Origin: Nocardia brasiliensis IFM 10847
GTDB taxonomy: Bacteria > Actinomycetota > Actinomycetes > Mycobacteriales > Mycobacteriaceae
Length of the DNA: 64,000 bases
Assembly (NCBI RefSeq): GCF_000710915.1
Contig: NZ_BAUA01000075.1
Location: 1 to 64,000 of the forward strand
Direction: 5' to 3'
Position numbers and translations under genes: made by a program. Positions 33,954-42,872 of the stretch are shown here, in pieces (the first letter of the stretch is position 1; every line of letters begins with the position of its first letter). Under the pieces are notes generated by a model. It did not search any database and was not told where the DNA came from. It saw only the letters and a program-made list of their open reading frames with translations.

Positions 33954-35741
33954 ATGAGAATGTCGAACGAAAACCTGCTGCACACCTCGGTTCTCGGTCA
34001 GGCGAACGAGGCCACGGCCTGGCTCGACAGTGCCGGACAGCCACTGACCTATCAGGAGTTGATCGAGCGGTCCGGACAGCTCGCGAGGCGTCTCACCGCC
34101 GCAGGCGCCGGTCCCGGCCGCCGGGTCGCGCTGTTCCTGGAGCGCGGGGCCGACATGGCGATCGCGATGCTCGGCGTGCTGCGCGCCGGTGCGGCTTTCG
34201 TGCCGCTCGGCCTGCAGGAACCCGCCCCTCGGCTGGCGCTGATCCTCGCGGACTGCGCACCGGCGGTGACGCTGGTACACGACGCGACGGCGGACCGGTT
34301 CCGGCAGCACCGTGTCCGCACACTCCACGTCGCCGGCAACGGCGAGGGCGAACCGGCAGACGCCGGTACTCCGGACGATCCCGCCTACGTCGTGTACACC
34401 TCCGGATCGTCCGGCACGCCCAAAGGCGTGGTCGTCGAGCACCGTAACCTCACGCCGCATCTGGCCTGGCTCGCCGAGCGACTACCGCTCGGGCCGGGCG
34501 ACCGGCTGTTGCAGGTGGCACCGTACACATTCGACGCGTCGCTGACCGACTTCTTCTGGCCGCTCGGCGCGGGCGCCACGGTGATCTCACTCGCCGAGGG
34601 CGAACATCTGGATCCCCTCGCCATCGCGACCGCGCTCGTCGAGCACGAGATCACCGCGGTTCGGCTCCCCCCGGCGATACTGTCGCTGCTGCTCGACGAA
34701 CCGGAATTCCGCAAGGCCACCAGCCTGCGGTACCTGATCAGCGGCGGGGATCGGCTGCCGACCGCGGTGGCCCGCCGAATCACCGAATTACTGCCCGGGG
34801 TAAGGCTTTTCAACCGGTACGGACCGACCGAAGCGGCTGTGGCGGTGACCTACCACGAGTTCGATGCCGGTACGGACGACGGGGCGGAGGTACCGATCGG
34901 CCGTGCCGTCACCGGGGCCGAGCTGCGTATCTCGCCGGAGGAGGAGTTGCTGATCGGCGGCGCCTGCGTCGCGCGTGGCTACCTCGGCGACGCCGCGCTC
35001 ACGGCGCAGCGTTTCGTCCGGCTGCCGAACGGGGGCCGGGTATTCCGGTCCGGTGATCGCGTCCGGATGACCGCTGCGGGTGTGCTGGAGTTCCTCGGCC
35101 GCAACGACGATCAGGTGCAGATCAACGGACTCCGGGTGGAGATCGGGGAAGTACAGTCCGCTCTGCGCGCGCATCCGGACGTCGCGGACTCTGTGATCCT
35201 GCCCCAGGATCAGACGCTCACCGGATACGTGGTGGCCGCGGCGAACCGACGGCCGGCCGAGGAGATCCAGCACTACCTGCGGGACCGGCTGCCGGGCCAC
35301 ATGGTGCCCACCGCGATCACGTTCGTGGATCGGTTGCCGATGACCGACCGGGGCAAAGTAGATCTCGCGGCCTTGCGCGCCGCGCACGCCACGAGCACGG
35401 CGCGCACCACGAACAGCCCCGCCCCCACGGTGGGCCCGGTGCGAGATGTGGTTCGACGGGTGTGGTCGCAAGTGCTGGGCGGCGTCGAATTGCGGGAACA
35501 CGACGACTTTTTCCACCGCGGCGGCCATTCGCTGCTCGCGGTGCACGCGGTGGGCCGGATCCGCGCCGATCTGGGCCACCACGTACCGATGCGGATCATG
35601 TTCGAAAAGACGACCCTCGGCGAGTTCACCAAGGCCGTAACGAAAATCGTCGGCTCCACCGAGACGGCACCACGGGCACAGGCGGGCCGCGGTGCCGGCG
35701 GGCAGTCGAAAGACCTTATCCCGGAACAGGTCCGGGAATGA
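33954..35741 (+). CDS. NRPS protein, adenylation-PCP didomain, 595 aa
   Basis: The adenylation domain motifs are complete: A3 YTSGSSGTPKG, A4 TFDAS, A5 NRYGPTEA, A7 FRSGDRVR, A8 NDDQVQINGLRVEIGEV and A10 MTDRGKVDL with the essential Lys. A carrier domain near residue 530 carries DDFFHRGGHSLLAV. The ten-residue specificity code I read by alignment to GrsA is D-A-T-R-I-G-R-V-A-K. Its two Arg at positions equivalent to 278 and 322 do not match a code I know, so the substrate is left open. The protein overlaps the end of the convergent FHA-type gene by 26 bp. Confidence 0.92.
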   Translation: MRMSNENLLHTSVLGQANEATAWLDSAGQPLTYQELIERSGQLARRLTAAGAGPGRRVALFLERGADMAIAMLGVLRAGAAFVPLGLQEPAPRLALILADCAPAVTLVHDATADRFRQHRVRTLHVAGNGEGEPADAGTPDDPAYVVYTSGSSGTPKGVVVEHRNLTPHLAWLAERLPLGPGDRLLQVAPYTFDASLTDFFWPLGAGATVISLAEGEHLDPLAIATALVEHEITAVRLPPAILSLLLDEPEFRKATSLRYLISGGDRLPTAVARRITELLPGVRLFNRYGPTEAAVAVTYHEFDAGTDDGAEVPIGRAVTGAELRISPEEELLIGGACVARGYLGDAALTAQRFVRLPNGGRVFRSGDRVRMTAAGVLEFLGRNDDQVQINGLRVEIGEVQSALRAHPDVADSVILPQDQTLTGYVVAAANRRPAEEIQHYLRDRLPGHMVPTAITFVDRLPMTDRGKVDLAALRAAHATSTARTTNSPAPTVGPVRDVVRRVWSQVLGGVELREHDDFFHRGGHSLLAVHAVGRIRADLGHHVPMRIMFEKTTLGEFTKAVTKIVGSTETAPRAQAGRGAGGQSKDLIPEQVRE

Positions 35742-36414
35742 GGCCGAGATGCTCGGGGCGCACCAGGTCGAACTTCAGCGCCTGCGTCACCAGGGTGACC
35801 CGCTTCCACGCCCTGGTCATGCCGCGCGGCGCCACGATCCCGAGTTTCGTTGCCAGATAGTCGATGTGATAGTTGACCGCCGAGCGACCGAGCGGCCGAG
35901 CGGCGGCGGACAACCGGGCCGAGACCTGCGCCGGGGTGGGTACCGCCGACACGCCACAGTCCCGCAATCCCGGCTCGCACAGGCAGACCAGCACCTGGAA
36001 ATATCGGCTTTCCTCGTCCAGCAACGGAATTCCGGCACCACCCGGCTCGGCGATGGATCCGTGTTCGGGGGCGTAGACAGTGAAGCTGTTGCCTCCGGCA
36101 CCCACGCTCAGCGTCACCCGGCTCAGCTCGAAAGGAATCGGCACCCCGGCCCGGCCGGGCCGCACCTTCACGTATTCCCCCGCACCCTCCAGATTCTCCA
36201 CGCAGTAGGTGCCCACCGTGCCGCAGTTCGACATCAGCCAGTAGTCACCGAAGGCATGGATCCGGCCCGCGGTCAGCTCCTGTTCGGCGCCGACCGCGAG
36301 CTTCCCGCCCTGCCAGCCGAACAACACGCTGTCACCGTTGGGCAACTCCACGACCGGTGACTGCCCGTCGAGACAGATCAGCAGTGACCGGTCGGTGCCG
36401 TCAGCCCGCGACAT
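35716..36414 (-). CDS. FHA-like protein with C-terminal winged-helix region, 232 aa
   Basis: Starting MSRADGTDRSLLICLDGQSPVVELPNGD, the first 125 residues have the strand pattern of an FHA-like domain, with AFGDYWLMSNCGTVGTYCVENLEG near the expected Ser/Asn-containing recognition loops. Residues about 140-205 read as a winged helix (TPAQVSARLSAAARPLGRSAVNYHIDYLATKLG), like the DNA-binding tails of some actinobacterial regulators. The start overlaps the end of the free C-domain gene by 14 bp, so it is translated with the cluster. A cluster regulator responding to a phosphoprotein partner is an inference. Confidence 0.65.
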   Translation of the reverse strand: MSRADGTDRSLLICLDGQSPVVELPNGDSVLFGWQGGKLAVGAEQELTAGRIHAFGDYWLMSNCGTVGTYCVENLEGAGEYVKVRPGRAGVPIPFELSRVTLSVGAGGNSFTVYAPEHGSIAEPGGAGIPLLDEESRYFQVLVCLCEPGLRDCGVSAVPTPAQVSARLSAAARPLGRSAVNYHIDYLATKLGIVAPRGMTRAWKRVTLVTQALKFDLVRPEHLGLIPGPVPG

Positions 36415-37693
36415 GACTTGTGCCCACGAAGGATTCGCGGATGACGTGCGCGATTCCGGTAGCGGCGGCGGTGGGCACGATCGTCGGATCGTGATCGATG
36501 CGCAACGACAACTCCCCCTCGTCGTGGACGGCCATGACAACCACCGGGTCCTCGACCCGGTTGCCCGACGGATATCTGAACGTGCCGGCCACGCCGTCCA
36601 GCACCGGCACCGGACGATGCGTGCGATCGACGACGGTCAGCACGAGATCGAGGTGGCCGGTCCACGGCGCGTGGGACGCCCTGGCCGCCCGCACGACTTC
36701 GTCGAACGGGGTATCCACGAATTCCAGATCCTCCCACCAACTCTCGCGAACACTCTCGCCCTGCGGGTTGGCCAGCACCGTGTTGATGAAGCAGCCGACC
36801 ACCCCCGCCTCGTCGTGGCCACCCCAGGTGTAGGCGACAGGCGCGGTTCCCGGTATCCGGGCCAGCGCCGTATGGCAGGCGGCCAGCAACACCGAGAACG
36901 GCCGATCCGTGGCCGATTCCGGCAGCGCCACGTGCTGCCAGGCTGTGGCCAGCCCGCCCGGTTCACCCGCGTCCCGGTCGCGGCCCCAGCGCCCGGGCCC
37001 CGCGTCACGCACCCGGGACATCCAGTGCGCCAACGCCTCCGGCGCGCTGGCCGCGTGTTCCTTCGCCAGCCGCCGCTGCACCACCTCCCGATAACGGTTC
37101 AGTTCCGTGGCGGCGACCGAATCCGGGACCTGCGCCGCGCTCTGATAACCGGACATCAGCTCGTCCAGCACCAGTCCGGTGGATTCACCGTCACAGACGA
37201 GGTGGTCGAATCCGATGGCCAGCAGATCCCGTTTCTCGTCTCGAGCCAGCAGCACCCGGAACGAACCACGCCGCGCGGGCCAGTCGGCCAAGGCGGCCCA
37301 TACCGCGCTGTCGATGTCCGAGGACACGATTTCCTGCACGATCGGATCCGCGGGTACCGGACCTATGCGCAGCACGGGCACGCCGCCGACCGTGTCCGCC
37401 ACCCCGCGCAACGCCGGATGCCGCAGCAGGACCGAGCGCGTCGCCCGTTCCAGCCGGGCGACCGACAACAGGCCGGGCGGGAATTCCATGAAGACCGGCA
37501 GGATCCTGACCCGGTCGAGTGGGTCGGCGGACCGGGTGTGATGAAACCGCCGCTGGGCCCCGGTCAGCGGCATCAGCTCGTCGGCTCCCTGGTGGACGTT
37601 CGCGAAATGTTTGAGATAGGTCCTGGTGATACTCCGATGCAAGACTGACCTCCACTCTCTGTTGTTCCAGCGCCCCGGCGCCCTCCCGGCCAT
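36401..37693 (-). CDS. Stand-alone NRPS condensation-like domain, 430 aa
   Basis: The protein has the condensation fold from MPLTGAQRRFHH (about residue 41) onwards. The active-site motif reads FDHLVCDGES, so the first His of HHxxxDG is Asp while the catalytic second His and the DG are kept. The later VAYTWGGHDEAGVVGCFINTV matches the latch region and its Asn-containing motif. Free C domains can load or release intermediates, or act in trans. The start ATG immediately follows the thioesterase stop, and its end overlaps the FHA-type gene. Confidence 0.85.
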   Translation of the reverse strand: MAGRAPGRWNNREWRSVLHRSITRTYLKHFANVHQGADELMPLTGAQRRFHHTRSADPLDRVRILPVFMEFPPGLLSVARLERATRSVLLRHPALRGVADTVGGVPVLRIGPVPADPIVQEIVSSDIDSAVWAALADWPARRGSFRVLLARDEKRDLLAIGFDHLVCDGESTGLVLDELMSGYQSAAQVPDSVAATELNRYREVVQRRLAKEHAASAPEALAHWMSRVRDAGPGRWGRDRDAGEPGGLATAWQHVALPESATDRPFSVLLAACHTALARIPGTAPVAYTWGGHDEAGVVGCFINTVLANPQGESVRESWWEDLEFVDTPFDEVVRAARASHAPWTGHLDLVLTVVDRTHRPVPVLDGVAGTFRYPSGNRVEDPVVVMAVHDEGELSLRIDHDPTIVPTAAATGIAHVIRESFVGTSHVAG

Positions 37694-38444
37694 TCATCTG
37701 GTCACGCCTCGCTCGGCTCGAATCAGATCGCCGCGTACGGTGTCGCTGAGCAGCCTGCCCAGGCCATCGGGGTCCGTCCGGGTGTGGAAATGACCTCCTG
37801 GCCGCCGGAGCGACTCGAAGGCCCCGTCGGTGTGTTCCTGCCATCGCGCCATCAAGTCCCCGCCACTCGATTCCTCGGCACCGGCGATGGCGGTGACGGG
37901 GCAACGCAGCCGGGGTCGGGCGGCGTGCTCGTAGGTCTCCAGCACCTGGAGATCCGCGCGATAGCAGGCCAGGGCGGCGGCCCGCAGATCCTTGTCGGAC
38001 TCGGTCGCAGCGGGCAGCGGCCCCCCAGAGTTGTTCGATCCGGGCATGCAGCTCGGCGTCGTCGAGCAGGTGTAACGGCTCGGCCCGCACGCGCAGTGGC
38101 GGCGGCGGACACGAGGAGACGAAAAGCCGTAATGGCCTCGCCCCCAAGGCTCTTGCCACCTCATAGGCGACGAGCGCGCCCAGGCTGTGACCGAACAGCG
38201 CGAACGGTGAGGTGAACTGCACCCGCTCGAGGATCTCGCGTACCAATTCCGGCATCGATGTGAACGCCTGCGCCCCGAGATTGTGCGCCCTGCCCGGCGG
38301 CTGGACGGCCACCAGTCGCAAGCCGGGCGTATACGCGGCCCATCGCGCGTACTCCCCCGCCGCACCGCCCGCGTGCGGAAAGCAGTACAGGGTGGCTACC
38401 GCGGTGGCCGGTGCCGGGCGCTCGATCACCCGTACTCCGGTCAC
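37694..38444 (-). pseudogene. Type II thioesterase with an apparent frameshift (249 aa if repaired)
   Basis: The GTG at 38444 overlaps the TGA of the ACP-KS-ACP gene (GTGA). The first frame encodes ATLYCFPHAGGAAGEYARW, VQPPGRAHNLGA and the nucleophile elbow ALFGHSLGALVAYEVAR, and ends at ARIEQLWG. The remainder, with TDGAFESLRRPGGHFHTRTD carrying the His, is in the next frame. The switch occurs at a run of six C (G on the coding strand) at 38021-38026. Removing one base gives exactly 250 codons, the normal length of type II thioesterases that edit mis-primed carrier domains. It may be a real mutation, a phase-variable tract or a sequencing error in a homopolymer. Confidence 0.75.
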
Positions 38445-40957
38445 GACGCACTCGCCGAGTCGCGCAGGTGCTCCTCGATCAACGCGGTGAGCTCGCGCAC
38501 CGATGGCGCGAGATACATTTCCCGCACCTCCAGTTCCACCGGCAGCAACTCCCCGAGCTTGATCACCAGGTCGGTCGCGACCAGCGAATCCCCGCCGAGA
38601 TCGAAGAAACTGTCCGCCGGGTCGACCTCCGGCAAGCCGAGGAATTCGGTGAACAGCATGGCCACCGTCTGTTCCGTGCTCAGACCGGCGTCCGGCGTGG
38701 ACGCTCGCGTAGGGGCAGCGGTCTGCGCCGTCAACAGATAGGGCTGCCGCTGGAACGGGTAAGCGGGCAACGCGACCCTTCTCACCTGTTCGGTGTGGGC
38801 GGCTGCCCAGTCGATCGGCAGCCCGGCCAGCCACAGCTCACCCAGTGCGGCCAGCGGATCGGTGACCGGGACGACGATGTGTTCGGGCGTCCACAGGGGA
38901 TGCTCGCGCAGGCGGGCGGACAACCCCGCGTCGTCGATCGCCAGGAACAGCCGGCCCGGCGTATCCAGAGCCGACCGGATCTCGTCGTCGCTACAGTCCG
39001 GATGCAGGGTGAGGTCCGGTTCCACTCCGAGCGCCCGCCAATGCCGCAGGACCTCCGCATCGGCCGTCTCCCGCACCAGCAGCGCGACAGCTCGGGCGTC
39101 TCTGGCGTGGTCACCGGTGACCAGTTGCTCCGGCACAGCACCGCTGAGCACCCGTAGCGCGTCCTGCCGATCACGCACCACCGCGTACCGACGGTGTCCG
39201 TGCAGTCGCCTGCCGACCTGCAGCGTCCACGCCACATCCGCCAGTTCGAGCTCGGGATGATCGGCGAGCCAGCCGGCGAGCCGCGTCGTCAGCTCGTCGA
39301 GGGCCGCCGGGGTGTGCGCGGACAGCACCAGCACCTGGGCCTGCGCGGTCACCGTCCGAGGCGGCGGCACCGGTGGCTGCTCCAGCACGACGTGCGCGTT
39401 GCCACCGCCGAGCCCGCGCGCGGTGACACCGGCCCGGCGCGGCAGCCCGGTGGGCGCCCATGGCGTCGGCTCGGTCACCACGGCGAACGGGCCCGCCGTG
39501 AAGTCGATGTCCGGATTCGGCTCGGAGTAGTGCAGGCTCGGCGGAATGACCCCGTGTTCCACGGCCAGCACCGTCTTGATGAACCCCGCGATACCCGCGG
39601 CGGCGTCGGTGTGCCCGATATTTCCCTTCACCGAGCCGAGCAGGCACGGCTGCTCGCGTGAGATCCCGTCGGCGAACGCCTGATTCAGCCCGGCGACCTC
39701 GATCGGGTCGCCCACCCGGGTGCCGGTGCCGTGCGCCTCGACGTAGGTGATGGACGAGGGTGTGACGCCTGCCGCGTGCTGTGCGGCGCGCACCACCTCG
39801 AACTGCCCGCGAACGCCCGGCGCGGTGAACCCCGCACGGTCCCTGCCGTCGTTGTTCACCGCGGAACCACGCAGCACGGCATAGATGTGGTCCCCGTCGG
39901 CGATCGCCTCGGACAACCGCTTCAGCACGGTGATCCCGCACCCCTGGCCACCGATCACCCCGTCCGCGGCCGCGTCGAACGGGCGGCACGCACCGGTGGG
40001 CGAGGTGATACCGCCGATTCGGTAGTTGTCCAGCGCGGCGGGCAGCCGCACCGAACTGCCGCCGGCCAGTGCGAGATCGCATTCCCCGGCGAGCAGCGCC
40101 CGCGCGGCGTAATGCACGGCATACAGCGAGGTCGCGCACGCCGCCTGCACGTTGGTGGCCGGTCCGCGCAGGCCCAGCTTGTAGGCGATGCGACTGGCCA
40201 GATAGTCACTGGTGCTGCCGGTCAAGATGTCCCAGGTGGTGATCGAGCCGTCTTCGAGTTGCTTGGCCCGCAGGGTCTCGGTGTAGGTGGACAGGCTGCA
40301 GCCGGCGTAGATGCCGATCAAGCCCGGGAATCGGTCCGGGTCGTACCCGGCGCCCTCGATCGCCTCGACCGCGCATTCCAGCAGGACCCGATGCTGCGGA
40401 TCGATGAGTAGCGCCTCGCGCGGGGTATATCCGAAATAACTCGCGTCGAACCATTCCGGCTGCTGCAGCAATCCGCCGGCGGGCACATATTCCCGCTTAC
40501 TGCCGCCGGGACCGGCAATACTTTTCGGCGAGAAACGGCTGACACTGTCCACACCGGATATCAGATTGCTCCAGAACTGACCGATATCCACCGCATCCGG
40601 AAAACGACAGGCGAGCCCGATGACGGCTATATCCGTTTCACGCCGATCAGCTACCGGGTAAACGGCGTCGGAACTGCCTACTTTTTCGTCGGCAATTACC
40701 TGAGACGGCTCTTTTATTGATCCGTCAAGGAAAGCGGCGCACGATCGGATAGTGGTGTGGGTGAACAATTCCGTCAAGGTCGGGCGGATACCGACGCGCT
40801 GCGCGATCTGCTCTCGCACCAGCTGCATGAGCATCGAGTACCCACCGACTTCGAAGAAGTTGTCGAGCACGTCGACCTCGTCGAGTTCGACTACGTCACA
40901 CCAAATTTCGGCGAGAATACGCTCCGTCTGGGTGACCGGGGGCTGACGGGTACTCAT
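38441..40957 (-). CDS. ACP-KS-(AT remnant)-ACP polyketide synthase protein, 838 aa
   Basis: An N-terminal carrier domain (DNFFEVGGYSMLMQLV) is followed by a ketosynthase (about residues 107-530) with intact catalytic residues: Cys274 in QAACATSLYAVH, His in VEAHGTGTRVGDP and His in GNIGHTDAAAG. After the KS come the linker VLVLSAHTPAALDELTTRL and about 110 residues that contain no GHSxG acyltransferase core. They end in the post-AT linker LGELWLAGLPIDWAAAH and YPFQRQPYLL. A C-terminal carrier domain (DSFFDLGGDSLVATDLV) closes the protein. No ketoreductase or dehydratase is present. The extender must therefore be loaded in trans, as in trans-AT systems. The gene starts leftward at the divergent promoter region shared with the thioesterase at 41332. 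Confidence 0.92.
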   Translation of the reverse strand: MSTRQPPVTQTERILAEIWCDVVELDEVDVLDNFFEVGGYSMLMQLVREQIAQRVGIRPTLTELFTHTTIRSCAAFLDGSIKEPSQVIADEKVGSSDAVYPVADRRETDIAVIGLACRFPDAVDIGQFWSNLISGVDSVSRFSPKSIAGPGGSKREYVPAGGLLQQPEWFDASYFGYTPREALLIDPQHRVLLECAVEAIEGAGYDPDRFPGLIGIYAGCSLSTYTETLRAKQLEDGSITTWDILTGSTSDYLASRIAYKLGLRGPATNVQAACATSLYAVHYAARALLAGECDLALAGGSSVRLPAALDNYRIGGITSPTGACRPFDAAADGVIGGQGCGITVLKRLSEAIADGDHIYAVLRGSAVNNDGRDRAGFTAPGVRGQFEVVRAAQHAAGVTPSSITYVEAHGTGTRVGDPIEVAGLNQAFADGISREQPCLLGSVKGNIGHTDAAAGIAGFIKTVLAVEHGVIPPSLHYSEPNPDIDFTAGPFAVVTEPTPWAPTGLPRRAGVTARGLGGGNAHVVLEQPPVPPPRTVTAQAQVLVLSAHTPAALDELTTRLAGWLADHPELELADVAWTLQVGRRLHGHRRYAVVRDRQDALRVLSGAVPEQLVTGDHARDARAVALLVRETADAEVLRHWRALGVEPDLTLHPDCSDDEIRSALDTPGRLFLAIDDAGLSARLREHPLWTPEHIVVPVTDPLAALGELWLAGLPIDWAAAHTEQVRRVALPAYPFQRQPYLLTAQTAAPTRASTPDAGLSTEQTVAMLFTEFLGLPEVDPADSFFDLGGDSLVATDLVIKLGELLPVELEVREMYLAPSVRELTALIEEHLRDSASAS

Positions 40958-41331
40958 GGCATCACATCCTGATGTCGTCTGCTTCCATGATCATTCGATA
41001 CTGCCCGGCGATGCGCTGGTATTGCCCAGCGGTTGCCATGCTCAGTGAATATCGCCCAGCGTGGAGGAACCATCTCGCACCCAGTTCGACAACTCCGGCA
41101 GCGTTCCCGATCGACCCGATCGTGATCGCCCCATTACCAGCGAGCCTAACCACGCCCAACACTCGGGACAACAGCTTCGTCTGCAATATGTCAGGTATCC
41201 GTCCGCCATTGTTTACGCCTTTACAGTGACTTGGCCGCCGAGTACGCTGCGAACTGGCACTGGGGGTTTGTCGAGATACGTCGAGATACGTCCTGAATGA
41301 CGAGGTCCGACGAGGAAAGATAAGGGTAGCC
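40958..41331. promoter_or_regulatory. Divergent promoter region of the NRPS/PKS locus
   Basis: The 374-bp region separates the leftward KS gene from the rightward thioesterase gene and should drive both arms of the cluster. It has no gene. A directly repeated decamer, TCGAGATACG, occurs twice in tandem at 41271-41290 close to the thioesterase start, a possible regulator site. Confidence 0.4.
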
Positions 41332-42042
41332 ATGGGTACACATCAGCTGTTTCTCGCCTGTCTGCCTTTCGCGGGCAGTGGTGCCGGATTCTTCCGAGAC
41401 TGGGAAAAACTGGACATACCGGAGGTCACCGTGCTGCCGGTCCAGTTGCCCGGACGCGAGGAGCGATTCCCGGACGACCCGTTCACCGAGGTCGCCGACG
41501 CCGTCGCCGAACTGACTCCGAAGATCCTGGCCGATGCCGACGACCACGCGCCTATCGCGTTGTTCGGGCACAGCCTCGGCGCAGTGCTCGCCTACGAGAT
41601 CGCCCGGGAACTCGAGCGGATCGGTCACCCCGGACTACGGCACCTGTTCGTCAGCGGATCACCGGGTCCACACAACGGACGGACCGAACGAGCGACCGGC
41701 CTGGCCGACGCGGAATTCCTGGCCGGGGTACAACGATTCGCCGGTTACCGGCATGCGGCCTTCGACGATCCCGAACTGGTCGAGGTCCTGCTTCCGGTGC
41801 TGCGCGCCGACGTGCAGATGCACGAGAACTACCGGGCCACCAGCACCGAGCCGCTCTCGGTGCCGATCACCGCCCTGCGCGGCGAACGGGACGAACTCGT
41901 CTCCCGCGAACAGGCCGAACAATGGACCACGGTGACCCGGGGTCGGTTCACCTACCGGGAACTTCCCGGCGGCCATATGTATCTGGTCGATGAGCCGGAA
42001 CAGGTGCTACGCCTGATAGCCGGGAGCTCGGAATGCGACTGA
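41332..42042 (+). CDS. Type II thioesterase, 236 aa
   Basis: The protein starts MGTHQLFLACLPFAGSGAGFFRDW and has LPVQLPGREERF, the nucleophile elbow IALFGHSLGAVLAYEIARELE, an Asp in GERDELV and the terminal His in LPGGHMYLVDEPEQ. This is an intact editing thioesterase, which may compensate for the frameshifted copy at 37694-38444. Its stop lies 10 bp inside the SDR gene, which suggests coupling. Confidence 0.92.
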   Translation: MGTHQLFLACLPFAGSGAGFFRDWEKLDIPEVTVLPVQLPGREERFPDDPFTEVADAVAELTPKILADADDHAPIALFGHSLGAVLAYEIARELERIGHPGLRHLFVSGSPGPHNGRTERATGLADAEFLAGVQRFAGYRHAAFDDPELVEVLLPVLRADVQMHENYRATSTEPLSVPITALRGERDELVSREQAEQWTTVTRGRFTYRELPGGHMYLVDEPEQVLRLIAGSSECD

Positions 42043-42857
42043 CCGGCAAGACCGTGGTCATCACCGGCGCGGCCCGCGGCCTCGGCCGCGCCTGCGCGCT
42101 CCGGTTCGCCGAAGCGGGCGCCGACCTGCTGCTGCTGGACATCACCAGGGATCTCGCCGACGTGCCTTATCCACTCGGGTCCGCCGGCCAGCTGAAACAC
42201 ACTGCGGCCCTGTGTGAACGCGCGGGCGCCGCGACCGTGACCGCCGCCGTCGACGTGCGAGACACCCACCAGTGCGCGCTGGCGGTAGATCAGGCGCTGG
42301 ACCGGTTCGGCACGGTGGACGTGCTGGTCAACAATGCCGGAATCGCCTCGCCCTCCGGGAAGATCGCCCACGACATCACCGAGCGGGAGTGGTCGCTCAT
42401 GCTCGACGTCGACCTCTCCGGCGCCTGGCGGATGATGAAGATGGTCGCCCCGGTGATGTGCCAGCGCAGATCCGGCAGCATCATCAACGTGTCCTCGACG
42501 GCGGGCACGGTCGGATATCGGCATTTCGCGAGCTACGTGGCGGCCAAGCACGGGTTGATCGGACTGACCAAGGCCGCGGCCCTGGATTACGCCCCGATGC
42601 GAGTACGGGTGAACGCGTTGTGTCCCGGCTCGGTCCGGGACGACCCCGTGCTGGAAGGCCGGATGCTCGCCGAGATCGCCCGATCGCTGGACGTTCCGGT
42701 CGCCGAGCATGAGCAGATTTTCGTCCAGGATCAGCCGATGAACGCGCTGATCGATCCGTCCGACATCGCGAGCGCGGCACTGTGGCTCGCGGCGGACGAA
42801 TCCCGCCAGGTCACCGGCAGCGTGCTGACCGTGGACGGCGGCTTCACCTCCCGATGA
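42033..42857 (+). CDS. Short-chain dehydrogenase, mycofactocin-coupled type, 274 aa
   Basis: The Rossmann start GKTVVITGAARGLGRACALRFAE, the NNAG motif (VDVLVNNAGIAS), the catalytic Ser in INVSSTAGT and YVAAKHG (Tyr-xxx-Lys) are intact. Between strand 2 and helix 3 it has the extra segment DVPYPLGSAGQLKHTAALCE, which marks the mycofactocin-dependent SDR group, whose members do not exchange free NAD. In this cluster it could oxidise or reduce a hydroxyl or keto group of a carrier-bound or released intermediate. The start overlaps the thioesterase stop. Confidence 0.9.
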   Translation: MRLTGKTVVITGAARGLGRACALRFAEAGADLLLLDITRDLADVPYPLGSAGQLKHTAALCERAGAATVTAAVDVRDTHQCALAVDQALDRFGTVDVLVNNAGIASPSGKIAHDITEREWSLMLDVDLSGAWRMMKMVAPVMCQRRSGSIINVSSTAGTVGYRHFASYVAAKHGLIGLTKAAALDYAPMRVRVNALCPGSVRDDPVLEGRMLAEIARSLDVPVAEHEQIFVQDQPMNALIDPSDIASAALWLAADESRQVTGSVLTVDGGFTSR

Positions 42858-42872
42858 GCAGGAGGACCACCC

